This document shows positions 8,603-17,947 of a DNA stretch of 64,000 bases, piece by piece. Position 1 is the stretch's first letter, and every line of letters begins with the position of its first letter. The stretch comes from Marinobacter salarius (GTDB taxonomy: Bacteria > Pseudomonadota > Gammaproteobacteria > Pseudomonadales > Oleiphilaceae). Under the pieces are notes generated by a model. That model worked only from the letters and a program-made list of their open reading frames with translations, was not told the DNA's origin and searched no databases. The stretch spans positions 4,552,533-4,616,532 of the forward strand of contig CP007152.1 of the NCBI GenBank assembly GCA_000831005.1, given 5' to 3'. The translations under genes were made by a program, and so were the position numbers.

Positions 8603-10057
8603 TCAGCCCAGAATACGAACAGCAGCATCTATGAGCCGCCGGACCCAGCGTGTATAGGGAGGAAAAAGCAGGTGGATGAGAGAATGCTTATCCTCCATCA
8701 GCGCCTTTTCATGGGAAAAAGCGCGGAAACCGTATTCACCGTGGGATGCCCCTATTCCAGAATTATTCACTCCGCCAAAAGGCAGGTCCGGATGCAGGAA
8801 GTGCACGACTGTAAGGTTAATCCCTGCAGCGCCGGAACTCGTTCGTTCGATAATATTTCTGGCAAAAGACTTGTTCTGGTCGAATACGTAAAGCGCCAGT
8901 GGCTTGGGGTTATCGTTGATTTTGTTGATAACTGAATCAATATCATCGAACTCAATAACCGGTAATATCGGGCCGAATAACTCCTCACGTGAGATATCCA
9001 TGTCGCTGGACATATTTGCAATCAACGTCGGCGCAATGAAATTTTCTTCAGCATCTGTAATACCGCCTTCAAAGACGTTTGCGCCTTTGCTTTTGGCATC
9101 TTCTATCAGGCTTGACACGCGCTGGAAATGACGGGCATTTACAATCCGGCAATAGTCAGGCGTCGATTGCCGGGCTTCCGGCGTTTTCCCGTAGATGCGC
9201 CCGATTTGCTGTTTAAGTGCTTCATTGAATGGGGCTGCAATGCTTCTGTGTACAAAAACATGGTCCGGAGCGATGCAGGTCTGGCCATTATTGGCAAACT
9301 TCCCCCAGACAATGTATCGGGCAGCCTTCTTGATGTTGGCATCCGGGCCTACAATGGTCGGGGATTTTCCCCCCAGTTCCAGTGTCACCGAGGAAAGGTT
9401 CCTGGCCGCAGCCTCCATGACCAGCTTGCCGACCGCAGGGCTGCCAGTGAAGAATATGTGGTCGAAGGGCAGGGCCAACAGTTTCTGGGCTACAGCGGCA
9501 TCGCCTTCAATCACCGAAACAAGATCGGGGGGGAAGGTTTCGGCGACAATGTTGGCAATCACCTTTGAGGTGTGGGGTGTCATTTCCGAGGGTTTGATGA
9601 TAGCTCCGTTCCCCGCAGCCAACGCTGAGACGAGAGGTCCGAGCGCAAGATTGAGAGGATAATTCCATGGCGCGATAATTAAACACACACCCTTTGGCTC
9701 TGGCCGAACATAAGACCTCGTACCCCAAACACCAATGGATGCAGCCACTCGCTTCGGACGCATCCATTTACGCAAGTGTTTTTTAGTGTGTCGAATTTCC
9801 TGAAGCACCGGCAGGAGTTCAGTTAATTTGACTTCTGGAGCGGGTTTTCGAAAGTCCGCCGCGCAAGCCGCAATGATGTTTGATTCGTAGCGTTTAATTG
9901 AATCCCGCAGCTGGTCGAGCTGCGCTATTCGAGCCTCTAAGGTAAAACTTCCGCGACGCGCAAGTTGTGCCCGCTTTAGGGCCGCGAACGTTGAATCAAT
10001 CGTATCGCTGGTTGACACATTGGGCAGCCCAACCTCCGCCAGACTAGCAATCTGCAT
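8603..10057 (-). CDS. alkH: AlkH-type aldehyde dehydrogenase, copy 1, intact
   Basis: 484 residues, NAD-dependent oxidation of medium-chain aldehydes to fatty acids, the step after AlkJ. Motifs: APWNYPLNLALGPLVSALA (cofactor fold entry), catalytic Glu in LELGGKSPTIVG, catalytic Cys in NNGQTCIAPDH, and the C-terminal PFGGVNNSGIGASHGEYGF. The C-terminus has a hydrophobic patch (LIHLLFPPYTRWVRRLIDAA) seen in membrane-bound fatty-aldehyde dehydrogenases. Start at 10057 with AGAGGTG upstream. It lies between the rubredoxin remnant and alkJ, 27 bp before alkJ. This is the only complete alk gene in the window. Confidence 0.92.
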   Translation of the reverse strand: MQIASLAEVGLPNVSTSDTIDSTFAALKRAQLARRGSFTLEARIAQLDQLRDSIKRYESNIIAACAADFRKPAPEVKLTELLPVLQEIRHTKKHLRKWMRPKRVAASIGVWGTRSYVRPEPKGVCLIIAPWNYPLNLALGPLVSALAAGNGAIIKPSEMTPHTSKVIANIVAETFPPDLVSVIEGDAAVAQKLLALPFDHIFFTGSPAVGKLVMEAAARNLSSVTLELGGKSPTIVGPDANIKKAARYIVWGKFANNGQTCIAPDHVFVHRSIAAPFNEALKQQIGRIYGKTPEARQSTPDYCRIVNARHFQRVSSLIEDAKSKGANVFEGGITDAEENFIAPTLIANMSSDMDISREELFGPILPVIEFDDIDSVINKINDNPKPLALYVFDQNKSFARNIIERTSSGAAGINLTVVHFLHPDLPFGGVNNSGIGASHGEYGFRAFSHEKALMEDKHSLIHLLFPPYTRWVRRLIDAAVRILG

Positions 10058-10108
10058 TATAAAATCACCTCTTTCCGAACGAGACTGTTGTTATTTTAAA
10101 TCGGATTA

Positions 10109-10496
10109 TTAGTCTTCATAGAGGACATAGTCCTCTTTTGTGGCACCACAGTCCGGACAGCACCAATCGTCTGGAATATCTTCAAAACGAGTGCCGGCAG
10201 GGAAGCCTTCGGCTTCATCTCCGAGAGCTTCATCGTAGATATGGCCGCAAGTGATGCAGACCCACTTCCGATAGGTATCTTTTTGAGTCGAGTCTTTGGG
10301 CGATTTTGAAGAGGTAGGCTTCGGTTTCGCTTTGGGCTTTGTTTTATTTTTAGCTGAAGGAGTAGATGCGTCCGTTGCTTTCTGCGATGCTCCCTCGGTC
10401 TTAGCTTGGCTGGCAGTACGGACCGCTATATTGGTTGCGGACACCGAAAGTTCCGAGTTCGCTTCTTGAAGCGCAACGAAGTCAACCTTATCCCTG
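10109..10496 (-). pseudogene. alkG: Two-domain rubredoxin AlkG, C-terminal part, copy 1
   Basis: Encodes the end of the first rubredoxin domain (VRDKVDF), a long Lys/Pro/Ser-rich linker and the complete second rubredoxin domain with its four iron ligands in CITCG and CCPDCG, ending KEDYVLYED. An internal ATG at 10444 could still start a linker plus rubredoxin-2 protein, the electron-transfer domain to AlkB. The N-terminal domain is absent: at about 10496 the sequence switches to the alkK fragment of the neighbouring copy. The matching N-terminal piece is at 57122-57243, and the two pieces fit at CPDCG|VRDKV. Confidence 0.82.
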
Positions 10497-10662
10497 ACGG
10501 TGACGCAAGTTGTCGCGACCGCTCCGAAACAGTTGCCCAGTCAGATCGACTGGGATTTCCATCCGTTCCTATCGACACGATCTCAGCGTCTCCATGGTAG
10601 CGAGCAGCATGGTCGATCAAGGAATTCACGGTGAGCTCCATGTTCATCATTTGGCCAAGCAC
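10497..10662 (-). pseudogene. alkK: alkK 5' fragment, copy 2
   Basis: The same 55-codon AlkK N-terminus as at 6714-6882, starting with GTG 10662 after AGGAGATAAAC and cut after RSRQLAS at the same place. Here it is followed by the alkG remnant of copy 1, so the junction alkK'|alkG' is the seam of a tandem duplication. Confidence 0.78.
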
Positions 10663-10836
10663 GTTTATCTCCTGTCGTTTTTGTAGTTGGTTGACGCGAG
10701 TATCTGGCGTCATTAAGGTCCAATGTAGAAGGCATAATCCGGGTTTGAACCTAAACATTTCCCAAGAGGATGTCGGCTGCATTTTCGGCAATCATCATGG
10801 TGGGTGCGTTGGTGTTACCGGCAACCAAACTGGGCA

Positions 10837-12348
10837 TTATCGAGCATCGACAACTCTTAGCCCTTCAATCCCTCTGACTTTTAATTCCGGATCAACGACT
10901 GAATCCGGATCCGCGCCCATACGACAAGTGCCAACGGGGTGGTAAATAGTCTCTGCATTTTCCCGGATAAAGTCCGCAATCTGACCGTCCGAAGACACCG
11001 AGTTTCCGGGCTTAATTTCTCGTTTACTATGTAAAGTCATTGTTGGTGCCCCGAGTATCCGTCGTCCAAATTTAACGGCCGAGATCATTGTTTTGATGTC
11101 TTCGGGGTTACTGAGATAATTGGGTTGAATCAACGGGTCGGCCAATGGGTCAGGGCTTTTGAGACCAATAAAACCGCGGCTTCTGGGCATTAGATCGCAA
11201 ATATGCAAGGTGTACCCATACCCGGCCATCACTTTTCGTCCATGATCCTTCAGGTAAGTTGGCAAAAAGTGGAATTGCACATTTGGCCGTTCGCACGAGC
11301 GCTCGGATTTAACAAAGCCTCCGGACTCGGCAACATTACTGGTAAGAAATCCACGTCGCGCAAAGATATATGAGAATAATGCGCTCACGCCCCGAAACAG
11401 GAAACTGGGAGCAACGCCAATGGGCAAACGTGAGTTCGCCGCGTGCATGATCGTAATATCCAAATGATCAACCAGATTCTGGCCGACCTCAGGAAGATGA
11501 TGCACAAGGGGGATCCCGTGTTTTCCAAGCTCTTGGCTATCACCGATTCCCGAAAGCATCAGCAGTTGTGGTGAATGAACCGCACCACCAGACAATATGA
11601 TTTCACCGCCGTTATTGAGTCTAAGCTGGCGATATTCGCCCCCCTGGTTCAGTGTCACACCGACTGCCCGCTTACCGTCCATTACCACCCGGGTTACCCG
11701 CGCGTCCGTTAGCACATCAAGATTAGGCCGGTTCTCCGCGACACGCAGAAATGCCTGCGCTGAACTCCAGCGCCGACCATTTTTTTGTGTCACCTGGTAG
11801 AGTCCCAATCCCTCTTGCGTCTCTCCATTAAAGTCCGTGTTTACCGGGAGCTCTACATGAGGTGCCGCTCGAACAAAATCTCGACTCAACGGATTGACTG
11901 ATTTGAGTTCACTTACGGTGAGCTCACCGCCCTCCCCATGGTAAGAATCTGCGCCAAAACGTTTATTATCTTCCAGTCGGCGAAACAATTTAAAAGCGCG
12001 ATCCCATCCCCAGAGGTCGGTCCCGGCAACTTGACCCCAGTGGTCATAATCGGCTTTGTGACCTCTGATATAGACCATGGCGTTGATAGAAGAGGACCCG
12101 CCAAGTGTTTTCCCACGAGGCCAAAACAGGCGGCGCTCCTTCAGATGTTCTTGAGGTTCGGTTTCAAGAGCCCAATTCAGCTTTTTACTATTGGAAAGGA
12201 GTGCAATACCTATAGGCATGTGTATGAGTGGATTCTTATCCCTTGGGCCCGCTTCAAGCAATGCTACTCGCTTTGAAGAGTCCGCCGTAAGCCGATTGGC
12301 CAATACACAGCCCGCCGATCCCGCACCGACAATAATGTAATCGTACAT
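10837..12348 (-). CDS. alkJ: AlkJ-type alcohol dehydrogenase, copy 2, frameshifted near its end
   Basis: Same family and motifs as copy 1, with scattered amino-acid changes (for example LANSKQVNW becomes LSNSKKLNW). A T is lost near 10845 (GATGCTCG where copy 1 has GATGCTTCG), which stops the frame at 10837. In the correct frame the protein would continue through MPSLVAGNTNAPTMMIAEN to a TAG at 10751, a natural end 31 codons shorter than copy 1. About 88 bp then separate it from the alkK GTG. Confidence 0.87.
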   Translation of the reverse strand: MYDYIIVGAGSAGCVLANRLTADSSKRVALLEAGPRDKNPLIHMPIGIALLSNSKKLNWALETEPQEHLKERRLFWPRGKTLGGSSSINAMVYIRGHKADYDHWGQVAGTDLWGWDRAFKLFRRLEDNKRFGADSYHGEGGELTVSELKSVNPLSRDFVRAAPHVELPVNTDFNGETQEGLGLYQVTQKNGRRWSSAQAFLRVAENRPNLDVLTDARVTRVVMDGKRAVGVTLNQGGEYRQLRLNNGGEIILSGGAVHSPQLLMLSGIGDSQELGKHGIPLVHHLPEVGQNLVDHLDITIMHAANSRLPIGVAPSFLFRGVSALFSYIFARRGFLTSNVAESGGFVKSERSCERPNVQFHFLPTYLKDHGRKVMAGYGYTLHICDLMPRSRGFIGLKSPDPLADPLIQPNYLSNPEDIKTMISAVKFGRRILGAPTMTLHSKREIKPGNSVSSDGQIADFIRENAETIYHPVGTCRMGADPDSVVDPELKVRGIEGLRVVDAR

Positions 12349-12375
12349 AATAACTCTCTTATTATTTGATTATGC

Positions 12376-13829
12376 TCAGCCCAAATTACGAACGGCCACA
12401 TCTATAAGCCGTCGGACCCACGCTGTGTAGGGAGGGAAAAGGAGGTGTATAAGAGAATGTCTATCCTCCATCAAAGCCTTATAATGTGAAAAGGATCTGA
12501 ATCCGTATTCACCGTGTGCAGCCCCTATCCCGGAATTATTCACTCCGCCAAACGGCAGGCCCGGATGCAGAAAATGCACTACGGTAAGATTGACCCCTAC
12601 AGCACCAGAACTGGTTCGATCAATAATATCCTTGGCAAAAGACTTGTTTTTGTCGAATACGTAAAGCGCCAGCGGTTTAGGATTATCGTTGATTTTCTTA
12701 ATAACCAAATCAATATCATCGTATTCAATAACGGGTAAGATCGGGCCGAATAACTCCTCTTGTGCGATCTCCATGTCGTTGGATACATTTGAAATCAACG
12801 TCGGAGCAATAAAATTCTCTTCAGCATCTGTAACACCGCCTTCAAAGATTTTCGCGCCTTTAGCTTTGGCGTCATCTATTAGGTTTGACAACCGCTGGAA
12901 ATGACGCCTATTTACGATCCGACAATAGTCCGCCGTCGATTTCTGGGCTTCCGGTGTTTTTCCATAGACGCGCTCTATTTCCCTTTTAAGTGCTTCATTG
13001 AATTGATCCATTACATTCACATGCACAAAAACATGATCTGGAGCGATGCAGGTCTGGCCGTTATTGGCAAACTTACCCCAGACAATGTTTCTTGCAGCCC
13101 TCTTTATGTTGGCATCTGGGCCAACAATGGTTGGGGACTTACCCCCCAATTCCAGTGTCACTGAGGAAAGGTTCTTGGCGGCAGCCTCCATGACCACCTT
13201 GCCTACCACAGGACTGCCCGTGAAGAATATATGGTCGAAGGGTAAGGCCAACAGTTTCTGCGCTACCCCGGCATCACCCTCAATCACGGAAACCAGATCT
13301 GGAGGGAAGGTTTCGGCGACAATATTGGCAATCACCTTTGAGGTGTGGGGTGTCATTTCCGAGGGTTTGATGATAGCTCCGTTCCCCGCAGCCAACGCTG
13401 AGACGAGAGTCCGAGCGCAAGATTGAGAGGATAATTCCATGGCGCGATAATTAAACACACACCCTTTGGCTCTGGCCGAACATAAGACCTCGTACCCCAA
13501 ACACCAATGGATGCAGCCACCCGTTTCGGACGCATCCATTTACGTAAGTGGCTTTTAGCATGTCGAAGTTCCTGAAGCACCGGTAGTAGCTCAGTTAACT
13601 TGACTTCGGGAGCGGGTTTTTTAAAGTCTGCCGCGCAAGCCGCAATGATCTCCGATTCATGGCGTTTAATCGAGTCCCGTAGCTGATCAAGCTGCGCTAT
13701 TCGGGCGTGGAAGGTGAAACTATCTCGACGCGCAAGTTGAGCCCGCTGAAGGGCCGCAAAGGTCGCATCAATCTTATCGGTGGTTGACACATTGGTCACC
13801 CCAACCTCAGCCAGACTAGCAATCTGCAT
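12376..13829 (-). pseudogene. alkH: AlkH-type aldehyde dehydrogenase, copy 2, one frameshift
   Basis: A full-length second alkH broken by loss of one G near 13408 (GAGAGTCC where copy 1 has GAGAGGTCC). The N-terminal part starts at 13829 and reads through APWNYPLNLALG; the rest resumes as LVSALAAGNGAIIKPSEMTPHTSKV and keeps catalytic Glu (LELGGKS) and Cys (NNGQTCIAPDH). Overall roughly 10% diverged from copy 1, but about 190 bp around the frameshift (13320-13510) are identical to copy 1 apart from the missing base. Confidence 0.85.
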
Positions 13830-13880
13830 TATGAAATTACCTCTTACCGAACGAGCCTATGGTTATTTTTAATCTGGTTG

Positions 13881-14273
13881 TCAATCCTCATAGAGGACAT
13901 AGTCCTGTTTTGTGGCACCACAGTCCGGACAGCACCAATCGTCTGGAATATCTTCAAAGCGAGTGCCCGGAGGGAAGCCTTCGGCTTCATCTCCAAGAGC
14001 TTCATCGTAGATATGGCCGCAAGTGATGCAGACCCACTTCCGATAGGTATCTTTATGCGTCGAGTCTTTCGCAGATTTTGAAGAGGTAGGCTTGGGTTTC
14101 GCTTTAGGCTTTGCTTTATTTTTAGTTGAAGGAGTGGATACATTCGTTGCTTTCTGGGATGCCCTCTCGGTCGTAGCCTGGCTGGCAGGGCGGGCCGCTG
14201 ACGTATTGGTTGCGGACACCGAAGGTTCCGGGTTCGATTCTTGAAGCGCTACGAAGTCAACCTTATCCCTCAC
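13881..14273 (-). pseudogene. alkG: Two-domain rubredoxin AlkG, C-terminal part, copy 2
   Basis: As copy 1: linker plus complete second rubredoxin domain (CITCG and CCPDCG), ending KQDYVLYED. An ATG at 14273 starts exactly at MRDKVDF, where a GTG valine codon of the original has become part of the seam. Upstream the sequence switches to the right half of an integron attC site. This is the outer end of the duplicated alk block. Confidence 0.82.
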
Positions 14274-14330
14274 AGTATCGGCCGTCCACCGGACGCCACT
14301 GTCGTGGCGCCGCTTAGCTCAGCGTTATAC
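14274..14330 (+). repeat. attC site, right half only
   Basis: GC-rich half-hairpin (GGACGCC and GGCGCCGCTTAGCTCAGC) ending in the core site GTTATAC at 14324-14330. The left half is replaced by alkG. It marks the start of the cassette array. Confidence 0.7.
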
Positions 14331-14348
14331 CCCTACGAGGAGGTCTTC

Positions 14349-14717
14349 ATGCAACGTACTTTTACAAAGCGAATAGCTTCCTCCGTCGAGTCCGAGCTAG
14401 AGAATGCAAAGCTGGCAAGGTCAGCCGGTGATTTCTCGCAAGAATTCACCCATCTGGAACGGGCGCATGTGCTTGGGCAGGAATCAACGTATTGGCACGT
14501 CAAGGTCCATGTGTTGATGCTGGTATGGGCTACTCGTAACGGTTTAGTCCGTGAGGCTCTCGGGCAGGTTTTCCGCATTGTTGGCGCTGCGACTAAAACC
14601 GCCTTTGGCTTGGTACCTCAAGGCAATACTGGTGGTGCAAATGTCAGCCCGTTCAAGAAAATGCCAGTATCACCGGAGTTGGCCGCTTTGATTCAAAGGG
14701 CCAAGTCCGGTGTATAA
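14349..14717 (+). CDS. Cassette protein, DUF3703-like
   Basis: 122 residues. The central ERAHVLGQ, the middle HVKVHVLMLVWA and the ending NTGGANVSPFKKMPV match what I know of DUF3703 proteins, which are common in gene cassettes. ATG 14349 has a good site (GAGGAGG). The stop codon lies in the left core of the next attC, as in typical cassettes. Function unknown. Confidence 0.75.
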   Translation: MQRTFTKRIASSVESELENAKLARSAGDFSQEFTHLERAHVLGQESTYWHVKVHVLMLVWATRNGLVREALGQVFRIVGAATKTAFGLVPQGNTGGANVSPFKKMPVSPELAALIQRAKSGV

Positions 14718-14789
14718 CCATACGCGCCACGCGGATGGCCTTTACGCCGCTTCGCTCTGTAAAGGCCACCGGTGCGCTCTGCGTTAGGG
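14712..14789 (+). repeat. attC site
   Basis: 78 bp imperfect hairpin between GTATAAC (14712) and core GTTAGGG (14783-14789), with inner arms GGCCTTTACGCC and GTAAAGGCC. Confidence 0.75.
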
Positions 14790-14795
14790 GTATAC

Positions 14796-15167
14796 ATGGT
14801 CTACGTCTCTGATGATGAAGTGACCGACGTCAATGAGCTGTTAGCTCGTATCTCAGAGTCTATTTCTGAAAAATGTGGTTATAGGACGGGGTATCTGCGA
14901 GACACGCTTTCGGTCGAGCGTATCGTGCAGCGTTGGCCGGTTGGTGAGTTAGAGGCATGGATCATCGAGGAATTGAAAGTATGGGATGTTTCCGAACACC
15001 CTCAAGTGGCTCATCTCTTGTCTTTGGTCCAAGAGCTATGGCCCGGCCTTTCCAGCGAGGCAAAGACGTTCTTCCAGCAATACTGCAAGTCTAATGTGTG
15101 GAATGGCACTACAGACACTCTGTTCAATCAGTTAGCTGCGGAGATTTCGGAAGGCTATCTGCTATGA
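14796..15167 (+). CDS. Cassette protein of unknown function
   Basis: 123 residues from ATG 14796, a few bases after the attC core. No signal peptide or membrane segment. It is acidic, probably helical (DVNELLARISESIS, SLVQELWPGLSSEAKTFFQ). The compact acidic fold resembles small contact-inhibition or toxin immunity proteins only in general character; I do not assign a family. The following attC begins two bases after the stop. Confidence 0.65.
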   Translation: MVYVSDDEVTDVNELLARISESISEKCGYRTGYLRDTLSVERIVQRWPVGELEAWIIEELKVWDVSEHPQVAHLLSLVQELWPGLSSEAKTFFQQYCKSNVWNGTTDTLFNQLAAEISEGYLL

Positions 15168-15168
15168 C

Positions 15169-15228
15169 CCCTAACAATTCACAGCACCGGACGCCACGTA
15201 CGTGGCGCCGGTGTGCTCCGCGTTAAGT
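15169..15228 (+). repeat. attC site
   Basis: 60 bp site from CCCTAAC to core GTTAAGT (15222-15228), with inner arms GGCGCC-type as in the neighbouring sites. Confidence 0.75.
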
Positions 15229-15243
15229 GTAAAAGGTCGAATC

Positions 15244-15651
15244 ATGGATGTTTGGTTGAGAATTGAGAGACCGGTCGACGCCGAAGCCGATATTCCGCTT
15301 CAGGATGAGGCCTCGGAGAAAGTCAAAAGGAAGTATGCCAGCGAGCCGTCAGGTGCATTTATCGTCTGGTCCGATTCCTCTGACGGAACACTGGGCTGTA
15401 TCAAGAACAATCGCAGCATTTCAGCGCCCATTTCTGAAGTGACGGAGCTGGTTCTCAAGGAGATGCAGCCAGCCAAAGGCCGAGGTTTTGTCGCACTGTC
15501 TTTTGTCTCGAACGCAGGCAGGGAGCTAGCCGGAATTTACTCAAACACATGCTCCGCCAACGCTGTCCACTGGCTATCGGAAATACAACCATTGATAGCA
15601 AAGGCGCTCGGGCTTGGTCAAAGAAAGGAAGATCTGGGCTATGACACTTAA
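15244..15651 (+). CDS. Cassette protein of unknown function
   Basis: 135 residues from ATG 15244. No signal peptide. A mixed alpha/beta sequence containing GAFIVWSDSSDGTLGCI and RGFVALSFVSNAGRE. The stop overlaps the left core (ACTTAAC) of the next attC. Family not recognised. Confidence 0.65.
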   Translation: MDVWLRIERPVDAEADIPLQDEASEKVKRKYASEPSGAFIVWSDSSDGTLGCIKNNRSISAPISEVTELVLKEMQPAKGRGFVALSFVSNAGRELAGIYSNTCSANAVHWLSEIQPLIAKALGLGQRKEDLGYDT

Positions 15652-15732
15652 CCAGTCGCTCAAGTTCGTTCCCGGCCTGTCGGCCGTCCACCGGACGCCA
15701 CATACGTGGCGCCGCTTAGCTCAGCGTTAATG
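15646..15732 (+). repeat. attC site
   Basis: 87 bp from ACTTAAC, a perfect match to the inverse core RYYYAAC, to GTTAATG. It contains CCGGACGCC and GGCGCCGCTTAGCTCAGC arms. Confidence 0.8.
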
Positions 15733-15937
15733 GCCAAGGCCACGGAAGGGTTTAGGCAGTGAAGCAGGGAGTTGCTTTCAAATGTTTACCATCAGTCAGC
15801 TCTTCTCCCCGTAAAACACTGCAAAATCTGGAAGCTTCGTGTTCTGGTTCCTCGCGCCATGGGCTAGGGTGAGTGCAAGCTGTATGGCAGAGGGCATTCG
15901 GGTTTGGGTGCCAGGGATCAACCGCTGGGTAACCGGC
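15733..15937 (+). other. Gene-less cassette
   Basis: About 205 bp between two attC sites with no convincing frame on the plus strand. A 64-codon minus-strand frame (15752-15946) runs into the attC and has no ribosome site. Non-coding cassettes that carry promoters or small RNAs are known in integrons, but nothing specific is visible here. Confidence 0.5.
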
Positions 15938-16015
15938 CATTAACAAGGCGCATCAGTACGTGGCCTGCGGCCACCGGACGCCACTGTCGTGGCGCCGCTG
16001 TGCTCAGCGTTAAAA
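15938..16015 (+). repeat. attC site
   Basis: 78 bp from CATTAAC to GTTAAAA (16009-16015), inner arms GGACGCCAC and GTGGCGCC. Confidence 0.75.
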
Positions 16016-16019
16016 GCGT

Positions 16020-16499
16020 ATGACGAGAAGAATCCTGATATCGATAATCGTAGTAGGCTGGATAGTAGCCTCGATTCAGCTGATCCGAACGGTATTCAGC
16101 ACTACTCTTGATCATGGGGTTTTGTCGATAGCGAGCATAACTCTCGGTTTGCTGTTAGCAACAGGGCTCAAAGTGGTCTTCAGTAAAAGAAAGGTTGCTT
16201 TCAATTGGCCTATAGCGGCTTTCGTTTTGGTGTTCCTGTCAACCACAGGCATTGCCTTGCTCAACTACCAATTGGCCTCATCGCACGATCAGAAAAAGGA
16301 TTTTATCGTCAAAGGTTCGGGTGAGAGGGCAATACGATACAATTTGATTGAATACGTCGTGCTTACTGATGGAAACGTCTCATTCACCTTTACGGGATTC
16401 GATAAGGAATCAAAGCCACGGGCGGGGGATGCCTTAAAGGGCGTGGTGAGGAAAGGTTTTTTTGGATTCGATATTGTAGAGATAGAAGATCAATCATGA
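16020..16499 (+). CDS. Cassette membrane protein of unknown function
   Basis: 159 residues starting four bases after the attC core. Three predicted membrane segments in the first 85 residues (around ISIIVVGWIVASIQ, LSIASITLGLLLATGL and WPIAAFVLVFLSTTGIALL), then a soluble domain of about 70 residues with many beta-prone stretches (YNLIEYVVLTDGNVSFTF). No family recognised. Confidence 0.7.
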   Translation: MTRRILISIIVVGWIVASIQLIRTVFSTTLDHGVLSIASITLGLLLATGLKVVFSKRKVAFNWPIAAFVLVFLSTTGIALLNYQLASSHDQKKDFIVKGSGERAIRYNLIEYVVLTDGNVSFTFTGFDKESKPRAGDALKGVVRKGFFGFDIVEIEDQS

Positions 16500-16518
16500 G
16501 ACTGGGAGTCAAACCAGC

Positions 16519-16590
16519 TTCTAACCAATGGGTGAAGCCGACCGGCACTACGCTGCGCTCCGTACCGGCGGCTTACCCACGGCGTTATGT
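16519..16590 (+). repeat. attC site
   Basis: 72 bp from TTCTAAC to GTTATGT (16584-16590), with inner arms ACCGGCA and TACCGGCGG. Confidence 0.7.
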
Positions 16591-16606
16591 GTAAGGAAAG
16601 CCGAAC

Positions 16607-16903
16607 ATGGAAGAGATAGGCGTAGGCATAATTGGCTGGCTACTGAAATTACTCGGTTTAGCTGCAAGATCAATGGTTTGGCTCGTCGTCGCGGCTTGGG
16701 AATACCTTATAGTGAACTTGGCCTGGTATTTTGGTTGGCCCATTTGTCGGGCACTGAGCATTGGGCATTTTCCGAAAACGGAGATTGGCAATGGTGACAA
16801 TGCCTCACTGACGGAAGCAATTTTGGTTTGCCTGGTTGGTTTAGCAGTACCGTTCACCATTGCGGTGCTCCTCGCTCCGTGGGAGAACTTTGGTGCGTCG
16901 TGA
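16607..16903 (+). CDS. Small cassette membrane protein
   Basis: 98 residues from ATG 16607, with two or three hydrophobic segments (GIIGWLLKLLGLAA, VWLVVAAWEYLIVNLAWYFG, ILVCLVGLAVPFTIAVLLA). Probably an inner-membrane protein; function unknown. Confidence 0.65.
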   Translation: MEEIGVGIIGWLLKLLGLAARSMVWLVVAAWEYLIVNLAWYFGWPICRALSIGHFPKTEIGNGDNASLTEAILVCLVGLAVPFTIAVLLAPWENFGAS

Positions 16904-16912
16904 ATGCATGCC

Positions 16913-16999
16913 ACATAACCAGTCGCTTAAGTCTGTTCCCGGCCTAGCGGCCGTCCACCGGACGCCCTTGTCAGGGCGCCGCTTAGCTCAGCGTTAGGC
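16913..16999 (+). repeat. attC site
   Basis: 87 bp from ACATAAC to GTTAGGC (16993-16999), the latter a perfect core GTTRRRY. Very similar to the site at 15646-15732. Confidence 0.8.
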
Positions 17000-17016
17000 T
17001 TTCATTTGGAGATAGC

Positions 17017-17403
17017 GTGAGATTTATACTTTTCTTACTGATTATTCCTAGTTTATGTTTCGCTGACGAATACGTGTGGAAAGACGAATGTGATCGCGAC
17101 CAAAGAAGCATGAATATTTGCACGGGCGAGATGTTGAAGTTTTACGAAGAACAGCTAAGTCGTTTGTATTTGGTTCAAATGAATCACCTGCAAACTGAAA
17201 GTAGAAAAACACTGTTTAGAGAAGCCCAAAACGCGTGGGAAAGCTTTCGAGATAAAGACTGTTTGTATTCAGTGGGAAAAAGAGAAAATTCCGGCTCGAT
17301 TTGGCCTGCTGCACAAAACGCTTGCCTTGCAGAACGGACAAAGTCGAGGGTTGAGCAACTAGAGGCGTATGTGGCGTGCCGGGAAAATGGCTGTCCATAC
17401 TAA
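17017..17403 (+). CDS. Cassette protein with DUF1311/LprI-like domain, secreted
   Basis: 128 residues from GTG 17017, the only start that gives a complete signal peptide (MRFILFLLIIPSLCFA). The mature part has four to six cysteines and the pattern Q-x-x-MNICTGEMLKFYEEQL followed by FREAQNAWESFRDKDC, typical of the DUF1311 domain found in the lysozyme inhibitor LprI. Likely periplasmic. Whether it inhibits lysozyme cannot be told from sequence. Confidence 0.75.
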   Translation: MRFILFLLIIPSLCFADEYVWKDECDRDQRSMNICTGEMLKFYEEQLSRLYLVQMNHLQTESRKTLFREAQNAWESFRDKDCLYSVGKRENSGSIWPAAQNACLAERTKSRVEQLEAYVACRENGCPY

Positions 17404-17487
17404 GCCTAACCAGTGCAGGCACGGCGACGCCCACTACATTGCGCCTTCGGCTCCATTCCGTGAGCGCGCATGCTGCAAGCGTTAGCT
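17404..17487 (+). repeat. attC site, last of the plus-strand array
   Basis: 84 bp from GCCTAAC (perfect RYYYAAC) to GTTAGCT (17481-17487). A close inverted copy is at 17948-18031. Confidence 0.8.
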
Positions 17488-17947
17488 GCTTTGAATGTGA
17501 GTGTGGCCTTTTTCTTGGTTGAGGGTGGTTTTTGGAGAGTGCACATGTGCGGCTTGCAATATCTTCAGAGAAAGTCTCAGGCCCGCTTTGAGGCTTTCTG
17601 GGGAGCGTAATGAGGGCTGAAACCACTACGGCTTGCTGTAGTTTGGTGTGTTTCCCCTGAAGTCTAAAATTGAGTATTATTCGGTTAAAGGTTTTGCGGG
17701 CTTTTCTGGAGGCTGGCTGGGCGCACAACTCATTGCTCGCGCTGTTCGCATTGAGTCATGCTGGGCATGTACTATCTTGCTACGTCGAGGCGCGCCAAAG
17801 CTACTCGCATTAATGGCAGCTTTGCATGTCATTGATGCCAGCATAAAAGTTACGGGGCGTCGCATTCAGGTTGGGTAGTCCACAGCGGGTTCCCTGAATC
17901 ATACATCAGCTAATAAATGAAATAACGAAACTCATACGGCTGATGAC
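17488..17947. other. Segment between two inverted attC sites
   Basis: 460 bp that belongs to both arrays, lying downstream of a plus attC and downstream of a minus attC. A 76-codon plus frame (17648-17878) reads MFPLKSKIEYYSVKGFAG and has no ribosome site; I would not call it a gene. No other frame is convincing. Confidence 0.5.

Noticed and set aside
17648..17878. 76-codon frame in the central integron segment
   Set aside because: No ribosome site, no hydrophobic or domain pattern, and no fixed position relative to either attC.
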